The position numbers and the translations under genes were made by a program. From NCBI RefSeq assembly GCF_023715105.1, contig NZ_JAMBNO010000011.1, positions 1 to 64,000 on the forward strand: a stretch of DNA of 64,000 bases. The letters run 5' to 3'. Source of the stretch: Hydrogenophaga intermedia (GTDB lineage Bacteria > Pseudomonadota > Gammaproteobacteria > Burkholderiales > Burkholderiaceae_C). Of this stretch, positions 1 to 8,410 are shown one piece after another. Within the stretch, counting starts at the first letter, position 1. Every line of letters starts with the position of its first letter. Under the pieces are notes generated by a model. It saw only the letters and a list, made by a program, of their open reading frames with translations, searched no databases and had not been told where the DNA came from.

Positions 1-143
1 AAGCCGCAGCGCGTGAAGCCGCAGCGCGTGAAGCCGCAGCGCGTGAAGCCGCAGCGCGTGAAGCCGCAGCGCGTGAAGCCGCAGCGCGTGAAGCCGCAGC
101 GCGTGAAGCCGCAGCGCGTGAAGCCGCAGCGCGTGAAGCCGCC
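1..143. repeat. 15-bp perfect tandem repeat, nine copies plus a partial tenth
   Basis: The unit AAGCCGCAGCGCGTG is repeated nine times without a mismatch from 1 to 135, and a broken tenth copy runs to about 143. The array touches the window edge, so the true copy number is unknown. Because the unit is a multiple of three, the array keeps the reading frame of the protein it lies in and encodes Ala-Ala-Ala-Arg-Glu over and over. Perfect identity between copies points to recent slippage or homogenisation. Confidence 0.95.
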
Positions 144-656
144 GACCGGGCCGCGGCGGCGCAGGCCGAGCGGCGCGACGCCGAGGCCCGACGCGAGGCG
201 CGCTTGCAGGAGATCGGCCGCCAACTCAATGAGGAGGCCGACCGCCGCCGCGAAGCTCAGGAGCGGCGCGAAGCCGAGTCACAGCGCGAACCGTCTGCCA
301 GCCCGCTGCGCCGTGTTCGCCTGCTCGGGCGATACGACCCCAACCCCGAACTCGTGCGCTACGCCGAGGTCTGGGCGCGGCGCATCGAACTCAACACCCT
401 GCCCGATGCGTTCGGCACTGCGCGGCAGCAGCCCCACGTCGACCCGGTGGTCAATGTGGCGGTGCGCAGCGACGGCACGGTGGAGTCCGTCACCCTGCTG
501 CGCTCCAGCGGGGTGGCGGCGCTGGACGCCGCCATCGAGCCGATCGTGCGCAGCCCTGCCGTGCAACTGCCCTTCCCACCCACGCTCGAGCGGTTGTACG
601 ACGTGATCGAGATCCGCCGCAGCTGGCACTTCGACACCGCGGTGCGGCTGTACTAG
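3..656 (+). CDS. TonB-family C-terminal domain protein with AAARE repeat linker (5' partial)
   Basis: The reading frame is open from the left edge and ends at TAG 654-656. It begins with nine AAARE pentads, continues as an Arg/Glu/Ala-rich charged helix, and ends in a domain of about 90 residues. That domain holds the segments VVNVAVRSDGTVESVTLLRS and SGVAALDAAIEP, with a hydrophobic end, as in TonB C-terminal domains (periplasmic energy transduction or cell-envelope binding). EAAAR-type repeats form rigid helices in other proteins, so here they probably span the periplasm. The N-terminus, expected to carry a membrane anchor, lies outside the window. The stop codon overlaps that of the convergent protease gene. 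The family call is by resemblance only; the partner is unknown. Confidence 0.7.
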   Translation, partial: AAAREAAAREAAAREAAAREAAAREAAAREAAAREAAAREAAAREAADRAAAAQAERRDAEARREARLQEIGRQLNEEADRRREAQERREAESQREPSASPLRRVRLLGRYDPNPELVRYAEVWARRIELNTLPDAFGTARQQPHVDPVVNVAVRSDGTVESVTLLRSSGVAALDAAIEPIVRSPAVQLPFPPTLERLYDVIEIRRSWHFDTAVRLY

Positions 657-1453
657 GCCGTGCGTCGCGCGCTGGAATCCTGCGTCAGCGTGAGCAGGAT
701 GTCGGCGTACCAAGCGCAGTTCAGGCCCAGCGATTCGTCGAGCACGTGGTCGCGGTTGCCCATGTCCATACGCGCCGAGTGCACGCCCAGCAGCCGCCAG
801 GGCAGCGCATCGGTGGCAAGCGCGGCATCGCGCATCACCACCGGCGCGCCGCTGGTGCCCCGGTGGGTGCGCGCGTCGGTGAGGAAGTAGCCCCGCCCCT
901 GGAAGCGGATGCCGAAGGGCGACGCGATGGCCGCGTGGCGCAGCACCGGTAGCTGGTGCACCGTGTCCTGAAAGCCCAGCGGGTAGCCGGCGATGCACAG
1001 CGTGGCGTCGATCGGCACGGCCTTGAAATCGCGCGCCAGGTGGGCGGGCGTGAAGGCAAACACCAGCGCACCCGCGGGCAGCGCCGGGCGCTGGATCTCC
1101 AGCACCGCCACGTCGATGTCGCCGCCGCCGTCCTGCCCCTGGTGCCACGCCGCCACGCCCTTGGCGTAGAGCGGCATCGAGAAGCCAGTGCAGCGCGTGA
1201 GGTCGCGCGGATCGAGGTGCAGGGTGATCTCGATGCGGTCCGGGCGGTGATCGCTCTCCTCGTCGATGAACACGTGCCGGCTGGTGGCCAGGAACAGGCG
1301 CTCGCCGCGCTGGAAGAAGAAGCCGCTGGCGTTGGTGAGCGGCTGCGTGCCGTTGAAGGTGGCCACGCGCGGCGTGGCCAGGAACAGCGGGTCCACCGCG
1401 GGCGAGGCACCGGCTTCGGGCACGGCAGGGGCGGCGGCGGGCGCGGCGCTCAT
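653..1453 (-). CDS. Trypsin-like serine protease domain protein
   Basis: 266 residues. A catalytic triad of the chymotrypsin/HtrA fold is readable: His in ATSRHVF, Asp in GDIDVAVLEI and Ser in HRGTSGAPV, in the right order and spacing. No signal peptide and no PDZ domain are evident; the first 20 residues are Ala/Pro-rich. It may act in the cytoplasm, or the true N-terminus may differ. Its ATG overlaps the gshB stop codon (ATGA), so translation is probably coupled to gshB. It is the last gene of the minus-strand run benE-gshB-protease. No substrate can be inferred, and the link to glutathione synthesis may be only positional. Confidence 0.75.
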   Translation of the reverse strand: MSAAPAAAPAVPEAGASPAVDPLFLATPRVATFNGTQPLTNASGFFFQRGERLFLATSRHVFIDEESDHRPDRIEITLHLDPRDLTRCTGFSMPLYAKGVAAWHQGQDGGGDIDVAVLEIQRPALPAGALVFAFTPAHLARDFKAVPIDATLCIAGYPLGFQDTVHQLPVLRHAAIASPFGIRFQGRGYFLTDARTHRGTSGAPVVMRDAALATDALPWRLLGVHSARMDMGNRDHVLDESLGLNCAWYADILLTLTQDSSARRTA

Positions 1454-2394
1454 CGCAGCGCCGCTTCGAGCGCGTCGACGAACATGGCCGGTACGTCGAA
1501 GCCGGTCTGCTGCTGGATCTCCTGGAAGCAGGTCGGGCTGGTGACGTTGATCTCGGTCACGCGGTTGCCGATCATGTCCAGCCCCACGAGCAACAGGCCG
1601 CGCGCGGCCAGCACCGGCGCCATGGCCTCAGCCACCGCGCGGTTGTCGTCGGTGAGCGGCTGGGCCACACCCTTGCCGCCGGCCGCCAGGTTGCCGCGCA
1701 CCTCGCTGCCCTGCGGAATGCGCGCCAGAACGAAGGGCGCCACCTTGCCGCCGATGAGCAGCAGGCGCTTGTCGCCATCCACGATCTCGGGCAGGTAGCG
1801 CTGCACCATCACGCTGGTGTGGCCACCGTGGTTGAGCGTCTCGATGATGGAGCCGAGGTTCATGCCATCGGGCCCGACGCGGAAGATGCCCATGCCCCCC
1901 ATGCCGTCGAGCGGCTTGAGGATGATGTCCTTGTGCTCGGCGTGGAAGTGGCGGATCGCCTCTGGCGAGCGCGTCACCAGCGTGGGCGGCGCGTACTGCG
2001 CGAACTCCATCAGCGCGAGCTTCTCGGGGTGGTCGCGCAGGGCAGCGGGCTTGTTGAACACGCGCGCGCCCTCGCGCTCGGCCTGCTCGAGCAGGTGGGT
2101 GGCGTAGAAGAACTCGCTGTCGAAGGGCGGGTCCTTGCGCATGACCACGGCGTCGAAATCCTTGAGCGCCTCGCGGCCCTGGTGCGTCACGCGGTACCAG
2201 TCGTCGAGCGCGCCGGTGAGTTCGATGCGCCGCACCAGCGCCGTTACCGGCTCACCGCCCTGCCACTGAAGGTGCTGCGGTTCGCACGCGGCCAGCGCAT
2301 GGCCGCGCCGCTGCAGCTCGCGCATCATGGCGAAGGTGCTGTCCTTGTAGGTCTTGAAGCTCGCCAGGGGATCGGCGACGAAGAGAACGTTCAT
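1450..2394 (-). CDS. gshB: Glutathione synthetase
   Basis: 314 residues (E. coli GshB has 316). It joins glycine to gamma-glutamylcysteine using ATP, the second step of cytoplasmic glutathione synthesis. The N-terminus MNVLFVADPLASFKTYKDST, the glycine-rich loop KPLDGMGGMGIF, the segment VMVQRYLPEI and the end with NVTSPTCFQEI are typical of this ATP-grasp family. The ATG at 2394 overlaps the benE stop (ATGA), and its own stop overlaps the protease start, so three genes are translationally linked. The first enzyme of the pathway, gshA, lies about 8 kb away on the same strand. Confidence 0.95.
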   Translation of the reverse strand: MNVLFVADPLASFKTYKDSTFAMMRELQRRGHALAACEPQHLQWQGGEPVTALVRRIELTGALDDWYRVTHQGREALKDFDAVVMRKDPPFDSEFFYATHLLEQAEREGARVFNKPAALRDHPEKLALMEFAQYAPPTLVTRSPEAIRHFHAEHKDIILKPLDGMGGMGIFRVGPDGMNLGSIIETLNHGGHTSVMVQRYLPEIVDGDKRLLLIGGKVAPFVLARIPQGSEVRGNLAAGGKGVAQPLTDDNRAVAEAMAPVLAARGLLLVGLDMIGNRVTEINVTSPTCFQEIQQQTGFDVPAMFVDALEAALR

Positions 2395-3575
2395 GATGCT
2401 TTCGGATGGGTGCGGTACTGTTGCACAAAGAGCGCGATCGCGCCCGCGACCACGCCCCAGAAGGCCGAGCCGATGCCGGCGATGACGACGCCGCTGAGCG
2501 TGACGAGGAAGGTGATGAGCGCGGCCTCGCGGTGCCGCTCGTCCTGCAGCGCGGTGTGCAGGCCACCGCCGATGCTGCCCAGCAGCGCGATGCCGGCGAT
2601 GGCCATCACCAGCTCGCGCGGGAAGGCAATCAGCAGGCCCGTGACCAGCGCGCCCACCAGGCCGATGCCGCCGTACAGGGCGCCACACACCACGGCCGCG
2701 GTGTAGCGCTTGTTGCGGTCGGGGTGGGCCTCGGGGCCCATGCAGATGGCCGCGGTGATCGCCGAGAGGTTGAGCGCGAAGGCGCCGAAGGGCGCGAGCA
2801 CCAGCGTGGCGATGCCGGTGACGGTGAGAATGCGCGAGATCGGCATGTCGTAGCCCGCGGCGCGGATGGCCGCCACGCCCGGCAGGTTCTGCGAGGCCAT
2901 GGTGACGATGAAGAGCGGCAGGGCCAGGCTGGTGAAGGCCGCGAGGCTGAACGCCGGCGCGGTGAACACCGGCACCGCCCATTCGAGCGAGATGGCGCCG
3001 GCGTTGAAGCGGCCAGCCATCACCACCTGCGCGATGCCCGCGGCCAGCGTGAACACCACCGCGTAGCGCGGCGCAAACCGCCGCGCCACAAGGTAGACGC
3101 CCAGCATCAGCACCACCAGCCCGAGCGCGGTTTGCGCTGCACCGAACGCCTGCAGGCCGAAGCGCGCAAGCACACCGGCCAGCAAGGCCGCGGCGATGGC
3201 CATCGGGATGCGGTTCATCACCCGCTCGAACCAGCCGGTGGCCCCCGCCAGCGTGATCAGCGCGCCGCACATCAGGAAAGCGCCGATGGCCTCGGCCATC
3301 GAGAAGCCGCCGGCCAGGCCGGCGCTGGCCAGCACCGCCGCGCCCGGTGTGCTCCACGCCACCATCACCGGCTGGCGCAGCACCAGCGAGGGAATCACCG
3401 TGCACAGGCCCATGCCCACGCCGAGCGCCCACATCCACGAGGTGATTTGCGCCGGCGTAGCGCCGAAAGCCTGCGCGGCCTGGAAGACGATGGCCACCGA
3501 GCTGGTGAAGCCCACCAGCACCGCGACGAAGCCCGCGGTGGCGGCCGAAAGGCTCAGATCCTTGAAGAACGACAT
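2391..3575 (-). CDS. benE: BenE-family transporter (benzoate/H+ symporter-like)
   Basis: 394 residues, almost wholly hydrophobic, with about 11-12 predicted membrane segments. The segments GFTSSVAIVFQAAQAFGATP, VAWSTPGAAVLAS and the late stretch LNLSAITAAICMGPEAHPD match the BenE family of inner-membrane proton symporters for benzoate and related acids. It lies 28 bp after a small secreted protein gene and overlaps gshB by 4 bp. No benzoate-degradation gene is adjacent, so the substrate is not certain. The family assignment is firm from sequence; benzoate transport is the family's known role, not something shown here. Confidence 0.85.
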   Translation of the reverse strand: MSFFKDLSLSAATAGFVAVLVGFTSSVAIVFQAAQAFGATPAQITSWMWALGVGMGLCTVIPSLVLRQPVMVAWSTPGAAVLASAGLAGGFSMAEAIGAFLMCGALITLAGATGWFERVMNRIPMAIAAALLAGVLARFGLQAFGAAQTALGLVVLMLGVYLVARRFAPRYAVVFTLAAGIAQVVMAGRFNAGAISLEWAVPVFTAPAFSLAAFTSLALPLFIVTMASQNLPGVAAIRAAGYDMPISRILTVTGIATLVLAPFGAFALNLSAITAAICMGPEAHPDRNKRYTAAVVCGALYGGIGLVGALVTGLLIAFPRELVMAIAGIALLGSIGGGLHTALQDERHREAALITFLVTLSGVVIAGIGSAFWGVVAGAIALFVQQYRTHPKAS

Positions 3576-3603
3576 GCGGCATTTTGCCGCCCGGCGCGTC
3601 CCC

Positions 3604-4161
3604 TCAGAGTCCGTGGGCCTTCACGAGGGCGTCGGCGAAGGCGCTGGCGCGCTCGCGCCGTGCTTCTTTCTGCGCTTCGTCTTCCTTGAGCACCACGTGG
3701 GGATTGACCGTGATGGCTGCGACCGCACCGCTGGTGTGCGGGAACAGCGTGAGACGTCCGCGGTCCTTGCGCATGACCAGCGTGGCCGCGCCGCCAGGCG
3801 ATCGGGTCGCCGAGAAGCGGCCACCGCCGTACTGCGCGATCTGCTGCAGCGTGCTGTCGCGCTCGGCCACCAGGTTGGCGGGCGTGTCCCACTTCACCAC
3901 CGACGCGGTGAGCACCGGGTTGCCCTTCGCGGTGCGCCAGACACAGGAGACGTCGGCGCGTGTGGTGCGCAACTGGGCCTTGACGCCCTCGCCCACCAGC
4001 GGCGCCACGGTGGTCGCGGGTAACCAGTCGCAGGGCGATTGGCGGATCAGCGCCTCCCAGCGCTCGGCGGCGCTCGTCTGCGCCAGCGCGGCAGCGGGGG
4101 TGAGCAGGGCCGCGGCGACGAAGATGGCAATCCTCATGGGGTGTGACAGCGGCGTGCGCAT
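3604..4161 (-). CDS. Small secreted protein of unknown function
   Basis: 185 residues. The start at 4161 has a good ribosome site (AAGGAG six bases upstream). The N-terminus has a signal peptide with a likely cut after AAALAQ near residue 28. The mature part has two cysteines about 35 residues apart (SPCDWLP and VSCVWR) that could form a disulfide, and it ends in a charged helix. I do not recognise a family. It sits 18 bp after the OmpA-like gene and 28 bp before benE, so it probably belongs to the same transcript. An export-dependent or periplasmic role is the most that can be inferred. Confidence 0.7.
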   Translation of the reverse strand: MRTPLSHPMRIAIFVAAALLTPAAALAQTSAAERWEALIRQSPCDWLPATTVAPLVGEGVKAQLRTTRADVSCVWRTAKGNPVLTASVVKWDTPANLVAERDSTLQQIAQYGGGRFSATRSPGGAATLVMRKDRGRLTLFPHTSGAVAAITVNPHVVLKEDEAQKEARRERASAFADALVKAHGL

Positions 4162-4179
4162 CGGCGACTCCTTCGATTC

Positions 4180-5715
4180 TCAGCGCCGGGTGCCAGTGGG
4201 CGCGATCAGCAGGTCCACGCGGCGGTTCTTCGCGCGGCCCTCCTCGGTGTCGTTGGTCGCCACCGGCCGCGTCTCACCATAACCCTTCAGGTTCACGCGG
4301 TTGGCCGGCAGCGCCACGCGTTGACCGAGGTAGGTCCAGACCGATTTCGCGCGCGCCTCGGACAGCGCCAGGTTGGCCGCGTCGGCGCCGGTGCTGTCGG
4401 TGTGGCCTTCCACCGTGACGCGGATGTCCTTGCCGTAGGCCTGCACCTGCTGCGCCAGCGCGTCGAGCGCGGCCAGCGCCTCGGGCTTGAGCACCGATTT
4501 GCCGACGTCGAACAGCAGCGCGCTGTCCAGCGAGAGCCGGATCTCGGCGCCCACGGCGGCGATGGCGTCGATGTCGGCGCCCGCGTGGTTGCCGCCGCAG
4601 GCCTTGCCCGCGTTGCGCAGGCGCACGAAGCCGTAGCGCTCGCCTTTCTTCGCAAACGGGCGGATGTCGACGTCGGAGCGCGCGCCTTCGATCACACCGA
4701 CCTCGACCCAATCGCGCCCGTCGACCGAGATGGCGAGTTCGGTGCGCTCGACGATGGGGCCGATCTCGAAGATGTAGAGGTCCACGCCCTCCACGTCCAC
4801 CAGCACGTTGTCGGTGAACTGCACCACCAGCTCGCCGTCGCAGCCGAGCGAGATGAAATCGGCGCTGGTGGTGCTGCGGTAATCGGGTTCGCCGAGCGCC
4901 GAACCGGGGAAGTCGAACGGCGTGCGCGAGGGCTTGGCACCGGGCTTGAACGACACCGCCACATCGGCGAACGACAGCTGGCCCAGCGGCAGGCAGATGG
5001 CGCGCTTGCCGGTGCCGTAGACGAGGCCCGGGCAGTCCTTGTCGGGCCGGCCCGAGGGCGCGTCGGGCTTGATGCGCTCGTCGGCACTGTGCGGCATCAT
5101 CGCCTCGATCTGCGCGAGCGAGATGCCATTCGGCCCGGCTTCCTTCATGAGCTGCTTCATGTCGGCCGTGGTGAGACCGATGCGGTTGCCGTTGGTGGCC
5201 AGCAGCGCATCCAGTTGCTCGCGTGGCATCGCCAGGCTGCCGCCCATGCCCTTGACCATGTGCTCCAGCGCACTGGCCGTCAGTTCGATGACCTGCCCGC
5301 GGCGCGCGCGCTCGATCGCCTCGCGCGCGCCGGGGGTGGCGTCGGCCAGGCGGTCGCGCGCGTCGCGCAGCTCGGCCGCGCGGCGCTGGCGGTCCTGCCG
5401 CGACGACGCCTCGGGCGGTGCATCGGCGCCGGGCAGGGCGCTGAAGTCGAGGTCGGGATACGCTTTTTGCAACGCCGCCAGACGCCCTGCGGTGGCGCCC
5501 AGCGGGCCGCTGCCGCGCTGCTCTTGCAGCAGGTAGCGGTCGCCACCGCGCGGAATCACCCACACGCGGCGATCACCGTCGTCCAGCAGCACGGTGGCCT
5601 CGGGTGGAATCGGCACCCTTTGCGACTGCGCCCAGACCGGCGCCAGGACGGCCAGGCACAGGGCGATCAAGGCATGGCGAAGTGCCTGGCGAAAGCGGTG
5701 GTTCGGCGGTCTCAT
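4180..5715 (-). CDS. OmpA-family outer-membrane/periplasmic protein with a discoidin-like middle domain
   Basis: 511 residues from the ATG at 5715, which overlaps the upstream gene's stop by one base (TGATG). A signal peptide ends after APVWAQ. Residues about 70-140 are charged and helical. The middle (about 260-385) contains a beta-rich stretch with LYIFEIGP, TELAISVDGRDWVEV and ADIDAIAAVGAEI, resembling F5/8-type carbohydrate/surface-binding modules. The last 120 residues form an OmpA_C peptidoglycan-binding domain with VEGHTDSTG, LSEARAKSV and GYGETRPVATNDTEEGRAKN. It likely tethers an envelope structure to peptidoglycan. The function of the front half is unknown. It is co-transcribed with the uncharacterised gene upstream. 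Confidence 0.8.
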   Translation of the reverse strand: MRPPNHRFRQALRHALIALCLAVLAPVWAQSQRVPIPPEATVLLDDGDRRVWVIPRGGDRYLLQEQRGSGPLGATAGRLAALQKAYPDLDFSALPGADAPPEASSRQDRQRRAAELRDARDRLADATPGAREAIERARRGQVIELTASALEHMVKGMGGSLAMPREQLDALLATNGNRIGLTTADMKQLMKEAGPNGISLAQIEAMMPHSADERIKPDAPSGRPDKDCPGLVYGTGKRAICLPLGQLSFADVAVSFKPGAKPSRTPFDFPGSALGEPDYRSTTSADFISLGCDGELVVQFTDNVLVDVEGVDLYIFEIGPIVERTELAISVDGRDWVEVGVIEGARSDVDIRPFAKKGERYGFVRLRNAGKACGGNHAGADIDAIAAVGAEIRLSLDSALLFDVGKSVLKPEALAALDALAQQVQAYGKDIRVTVEGHTDSTGADAANLALSEARAKSVWTYLGQRVALPANRVNLKGYGETRPVATNDTEEGRAKNRRVDLLIAPTGTRR

Positions 5716-7319
5716 CAGTCGCTGCGCTTGTAGCTGTTGGCCATGGTCTGGTGAAAGAACAAGCCCGAGGTCTGGCGCCACATCGGGTTGTTGTTGAGCT
5801 CGGTTTCGCAACGGCCAATGCGATCGAGGATGTCGGCCAGCCGGTCGTTGAACTCGATGAGCTTGGCGTCGTAGGCCTTCTTCGTGCCGTCGAAGGACTG
5901 GCGGATCGACAGCTTCTGCGCCGCCCAGGCGCCCTCCAGCAGGCTGTGCGGTTTGGGCAGCTTGTCGCCCAGGTCGATCACCTTGGTGACGTAGTCGCGC
6001 GTGCCGCTGTAGAGCACCCGCAGTTGTTCGTAGAGCTGCAGCTGGCGCTCGAAATCGGCCAGCGGCTGCGCGTAGCACTGCTGACACCGCTCGAAATGCG
6101 CCCACGCGGCATCGGCCTCGCTGGCACGCTGCACGCCGTCGCCCTCGATGCTCGGCGGGCGACACGACAGCGGCATTGGCGGAAAGCGATCCGGCTGGGG
6201 TTCCGCGTCGCGGTCCGAGTCGAGCAGCAGCTTCAGGCGCTCGATTTCGGCGCGGTTGCGTGCCACTTGCTGGGCGAGTTCACGCGCGTGGTTCTCGGCG
6301 GCGGCGATGCGCTCGCGGTAGTCGCCCTCGGGCGCGGCGCCGCTGTCGGCCTCGGCGGGGTCCTTGGGCGCGCCGGCGCTGGCGTCCTTGTCCTTGTCGC
6401 CGGTGCTTTCACCTTCGGCCGCCTTGTCCTTGTTGGCCGCCGTGTCGCGGGCGGCGTCCTTGTCCTTGTCGGCGGGCTGGTCGCTGTCCACCGCCTTGTC
6501 CTTGTCGACCACGTCCTCCTTGTCCTTGGACTCCTTGGGCGAGCCGGGGCCACCGGGCGGTTTCCAGCCCTGCACATCGAACGGGTTGGGCGCACCCGGC
6601 TGGGCCAGCACGGGCCCCGCCGGTGCCAGCAGCGCGCCGCTGGCGAGAGCGAGCGCGGCCCACGCCAGCGGGTCGCGCCCGCGGCGACCCCACCACCAGC
6701 CCGCCGCACCCATCGCCAGCGCACCCAGGGCCAGCGCGCCCCAGAGCACGGTGTTCGAACCTGCCCCCGCAGCACCGTCGGCCATGCCGGCCTGCGCCGC
6801 GCGCGCGGTGCCCGGCGCGGCATACACCGCTGCCAGCGAGCGCGGCACCGGCTCGCCCTGCCAGAACAGCACGGTCGCGCGCACCGGCTCGCCTGTGAGC
6901 GAGACCAGCCTCACGCCCACATCCCCGTGCGCGCGACCGTCGAAGCGAAACACGCCGCCCCCCTCGGTGCTGCCTTCGGCTTGCGCCTGCGCCCAGGCAT
7001 GGCGGTGCAGGCTCACCCGCACCGGCCGCTCGGCGTGCTCGGCCACCACCTGCACGGACAAGGGTGCCGCCACGTTGAGACCGCGCACGTAGACGCGCTG
7101 CTCGCGATCACCCTGCAACCGCAGCTGGACGCGGCCCCATTGGCCGGGTTCGCCGCTGCGCTCGGCCAGGCGCACCTGCCGCGCCTTGACCTTGTCGCCC
7201 GGCGCCACCATGGGTTCGGCCAGGGCGGGCAAGACGGCGACGGTACCCAGGCACCACAGTGCGGCGTGCAGCCAACGCCGCCAGACCCGCCACTGCGCTT
7301 CACGCCATGCACGATTCAC
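5715..7319 (-). CDS. Uncharacterised exported protein with KDK-rich linker and coiled coil
   Basis: 534 residues from a GTG at 7319, chosen because GGAGG lies six bases upstream and a signal sequence (WLHAALWCLGTVAVLPALA) follows. A beta-rich N-terminal domain comes first, then hydrophobic stretches around VLWGALALGALAMGAAGWWW and LASGALLAPAGPVLA. After these comes about 70 residues of Lys-Asp repeats (KDKDA, DKDKA, NKDKA), then a coiled coil and a C-terminal helical domain with a CQQC motif. I recognise no family. It is the first gene of the run leading into the OmpA-like protein and diverges from an AraC regulator, suggesting a regulated envelope function. The longer ATG-start version (7370) is possible but has a weaker ribosome site. 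Confidence 0.65.
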   Translation of the reverse strand: MNRAWREAQWRVWRRWLHAALWCLGTVAVLPALAEPMVAPGDKVKARQVRLAERSGEPGQWGRVQLRLQGDREQRVYVRGLNVAAPLSVQVVAEHAERPVRVSLHRHAWAQAQAEGSTEGGGVFRFDGRAHGDVGVRLVSLTGEPVRATVLFWQGEPVPRSLAAVYAAPGTARAAQAGMADGAAGAGSNTVLWGALALGALAMGAAGWWWGRRGRDPLAWAALALASGALLAPAGPVLAQPGAPNPFDVQGWKPPGGPGSPKESKDKEDVVDKDKAVDSDQPADKDKDAARDTAANKDKAAEGESTGDKDKDASAGAPKDPAEADSGAAPEGDYRERIAAAENHARELAQQVARNRAEIERLKLLLDSDRDAEPQPDRFPPMPLSCRPPSIEGDGVQRASEADAAWAHFERCQQCYAQPLADFERQLQLYEQLRVLYSGTRDYVTKVIDLGDKLPKPHSLLEGAWAAQKLSIRQSFDGTKKAYDAKLIEFNDRLADILDRIGRCETELNNNPMWRQTSGLFFHQTMANSYKRSD

Positions 7320-7456
7320 CGCCCACCTCCACGAGAGCCCCGGGCACGGGACCACGGACCGATGTTCCATGCGATCAATGGCGATGTTGCGACCGCGGTG
7401 CTGTGCTACACCGCCGACTGCTGTGATGGACAGACACAGGTTCAGGAGGACACGGC

Positions 7457-8410
7457 ATGAACGACACAACCTGGCGAGTCGACTGGCGGGCCGCGCGCGC
7501 CCGAGCGCCCCATGAAGGGGCCAGCCTGCTGCGCCAGACGCGCAGCGCCCTGCGCTGCGAGCGCATCGGCCTCACGGCGGGGCTGGCCCTGTGCCAGGTG
7601 CAGGGCCACAGCGAGCAGGCGCTAACGCTCGAAGCCCCGGCGGTGAGCGAGCCGCGCGTGCACTGGCAATTTCTCGCCGATGGGGCGGGCCGCCTGCTCG
7701 ACCCGCTGGGCGAGCACGACATCGCACCCGAGACGCCGATGCTGTTCGCGCCGCCGTCGGGGGGCGTGGCCTGGCAACTGCCACGCCGCGCGCGTGTGCA
7801 CCTGATGAGCCTGGATGTCACCGCGTCGGCGCTGGGGCACTGGTGCGACAGCCGCCAGGCCCATGAGTTGCTGTTCCGCCGCTCGCAGGCCGTCGTGCTG
7901 GACCTGGGCCACCTGCGCAGCCTGAACGCACAACTTCGCACACTGCTGCACGCCGACCACCCGCGCGGGCCGACCTGGCGCCTGCAATGCGAGTCGCTGG
8001 CGCTGCAGTTGCTGGCCGAGGGCCTGGGGCATCTGGGTCTGCAGGCGCCATCCCCGCACATCGGCCCGGCCGACCGCACCCGGCTGCGACGCGCGCGCGA
8101 GTGCCTGCTGGAGGCACCCACCCCACCGGTGACGATGCTGGCGCTGGCGCAAAGCGTGGGGCTGCCCTTGCGGCGCCTGCAGCGGCTGTACGAACAGGAG
8201 CACGGCGAGCCGTTGAAGCAGGCGCTGTACCGCGCGCGCCTGGAGGCCGCGCGGCGTGCGCTGCTGGAGGGCGGCGCGTCCATCAAGCAGGTGGCATGGC
8301 GGGCGGGCTACGCCCACGCGACCAGCTTCACACACGCGTTCAAGGCCTACTGGGGGCACGCGCCGAGCGAACTCACCTCGCGCCGGACACGCGGCGGGCG
8401 TGGGACCTAG
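7457..8410 (+). CDS. AraC-family transcriptional regulator
   Basis: 317 residues with AGGAGG seven bases before the ATG. The N-terminal 200 residues resemble a cupin-like effector domain. The last 95 hold the double helix-turn-helix of AraC proteins: [20 protein letters not shown], then [20 protein letters not shown] and a GHAPSEL end. It diverges from the 5715-7319 gene across about 137 bp and most likely controls that envelope run. The effector is unknown. Its TAG stop shares the tetranucleotide CTAG (8407-8410) with the stop of the convergent kup gene. Confidence 0.85.
   Translation: MNDTTWRVDWRAARARAPHEGASLLRQTRSALRCERIGLTAGLALCQVQGHSEQALTLEAPAVSEPRVHWQFLADGAGRLLDPLGEHDIAPETPMLFAPPSGGVAWQLPRRARVHLMSLDVTASALGHWCDSRQAHELLFRRSQAVVLDLGHLRSLNAQLRTLLHADHPRGPTWRLQCESLALQLLAEGLGHLGLQAPSPHIGPADRTRLRRARECLLEAPTPPVTMLALAQSVGLPLRRLQRLYEQEHGEPLKQALYRARLEAARRALLEGGASIKQVAWRAGYAHATSFTHAFKAYWGHAPSELTSRRTRGGRGT

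Noticed and set aside
1..143. CRISPR array
   Set aside because: The 15-bp units are contiguous with no spacers and lie inside a coding region.
13..606. Open frame encoding repeated KPQRV units
   Set aside because: The 15-bp repeat is open in several frames. Only frame 3 continues into a recognisable TonB-type domain.
1450..3582. One long protein spanning gshB and benE
   Set aside because: The upstream part is out of the benE frame and has no family; gshB starts cleanly at 2394 with an ATGA overlap.
4180..6165. Longer N-terminus of the OmpA-like protein
   Set aside because: The extension is in the wrong frame for the upstream gene and would precede a good signal peptide; the start is 5715.
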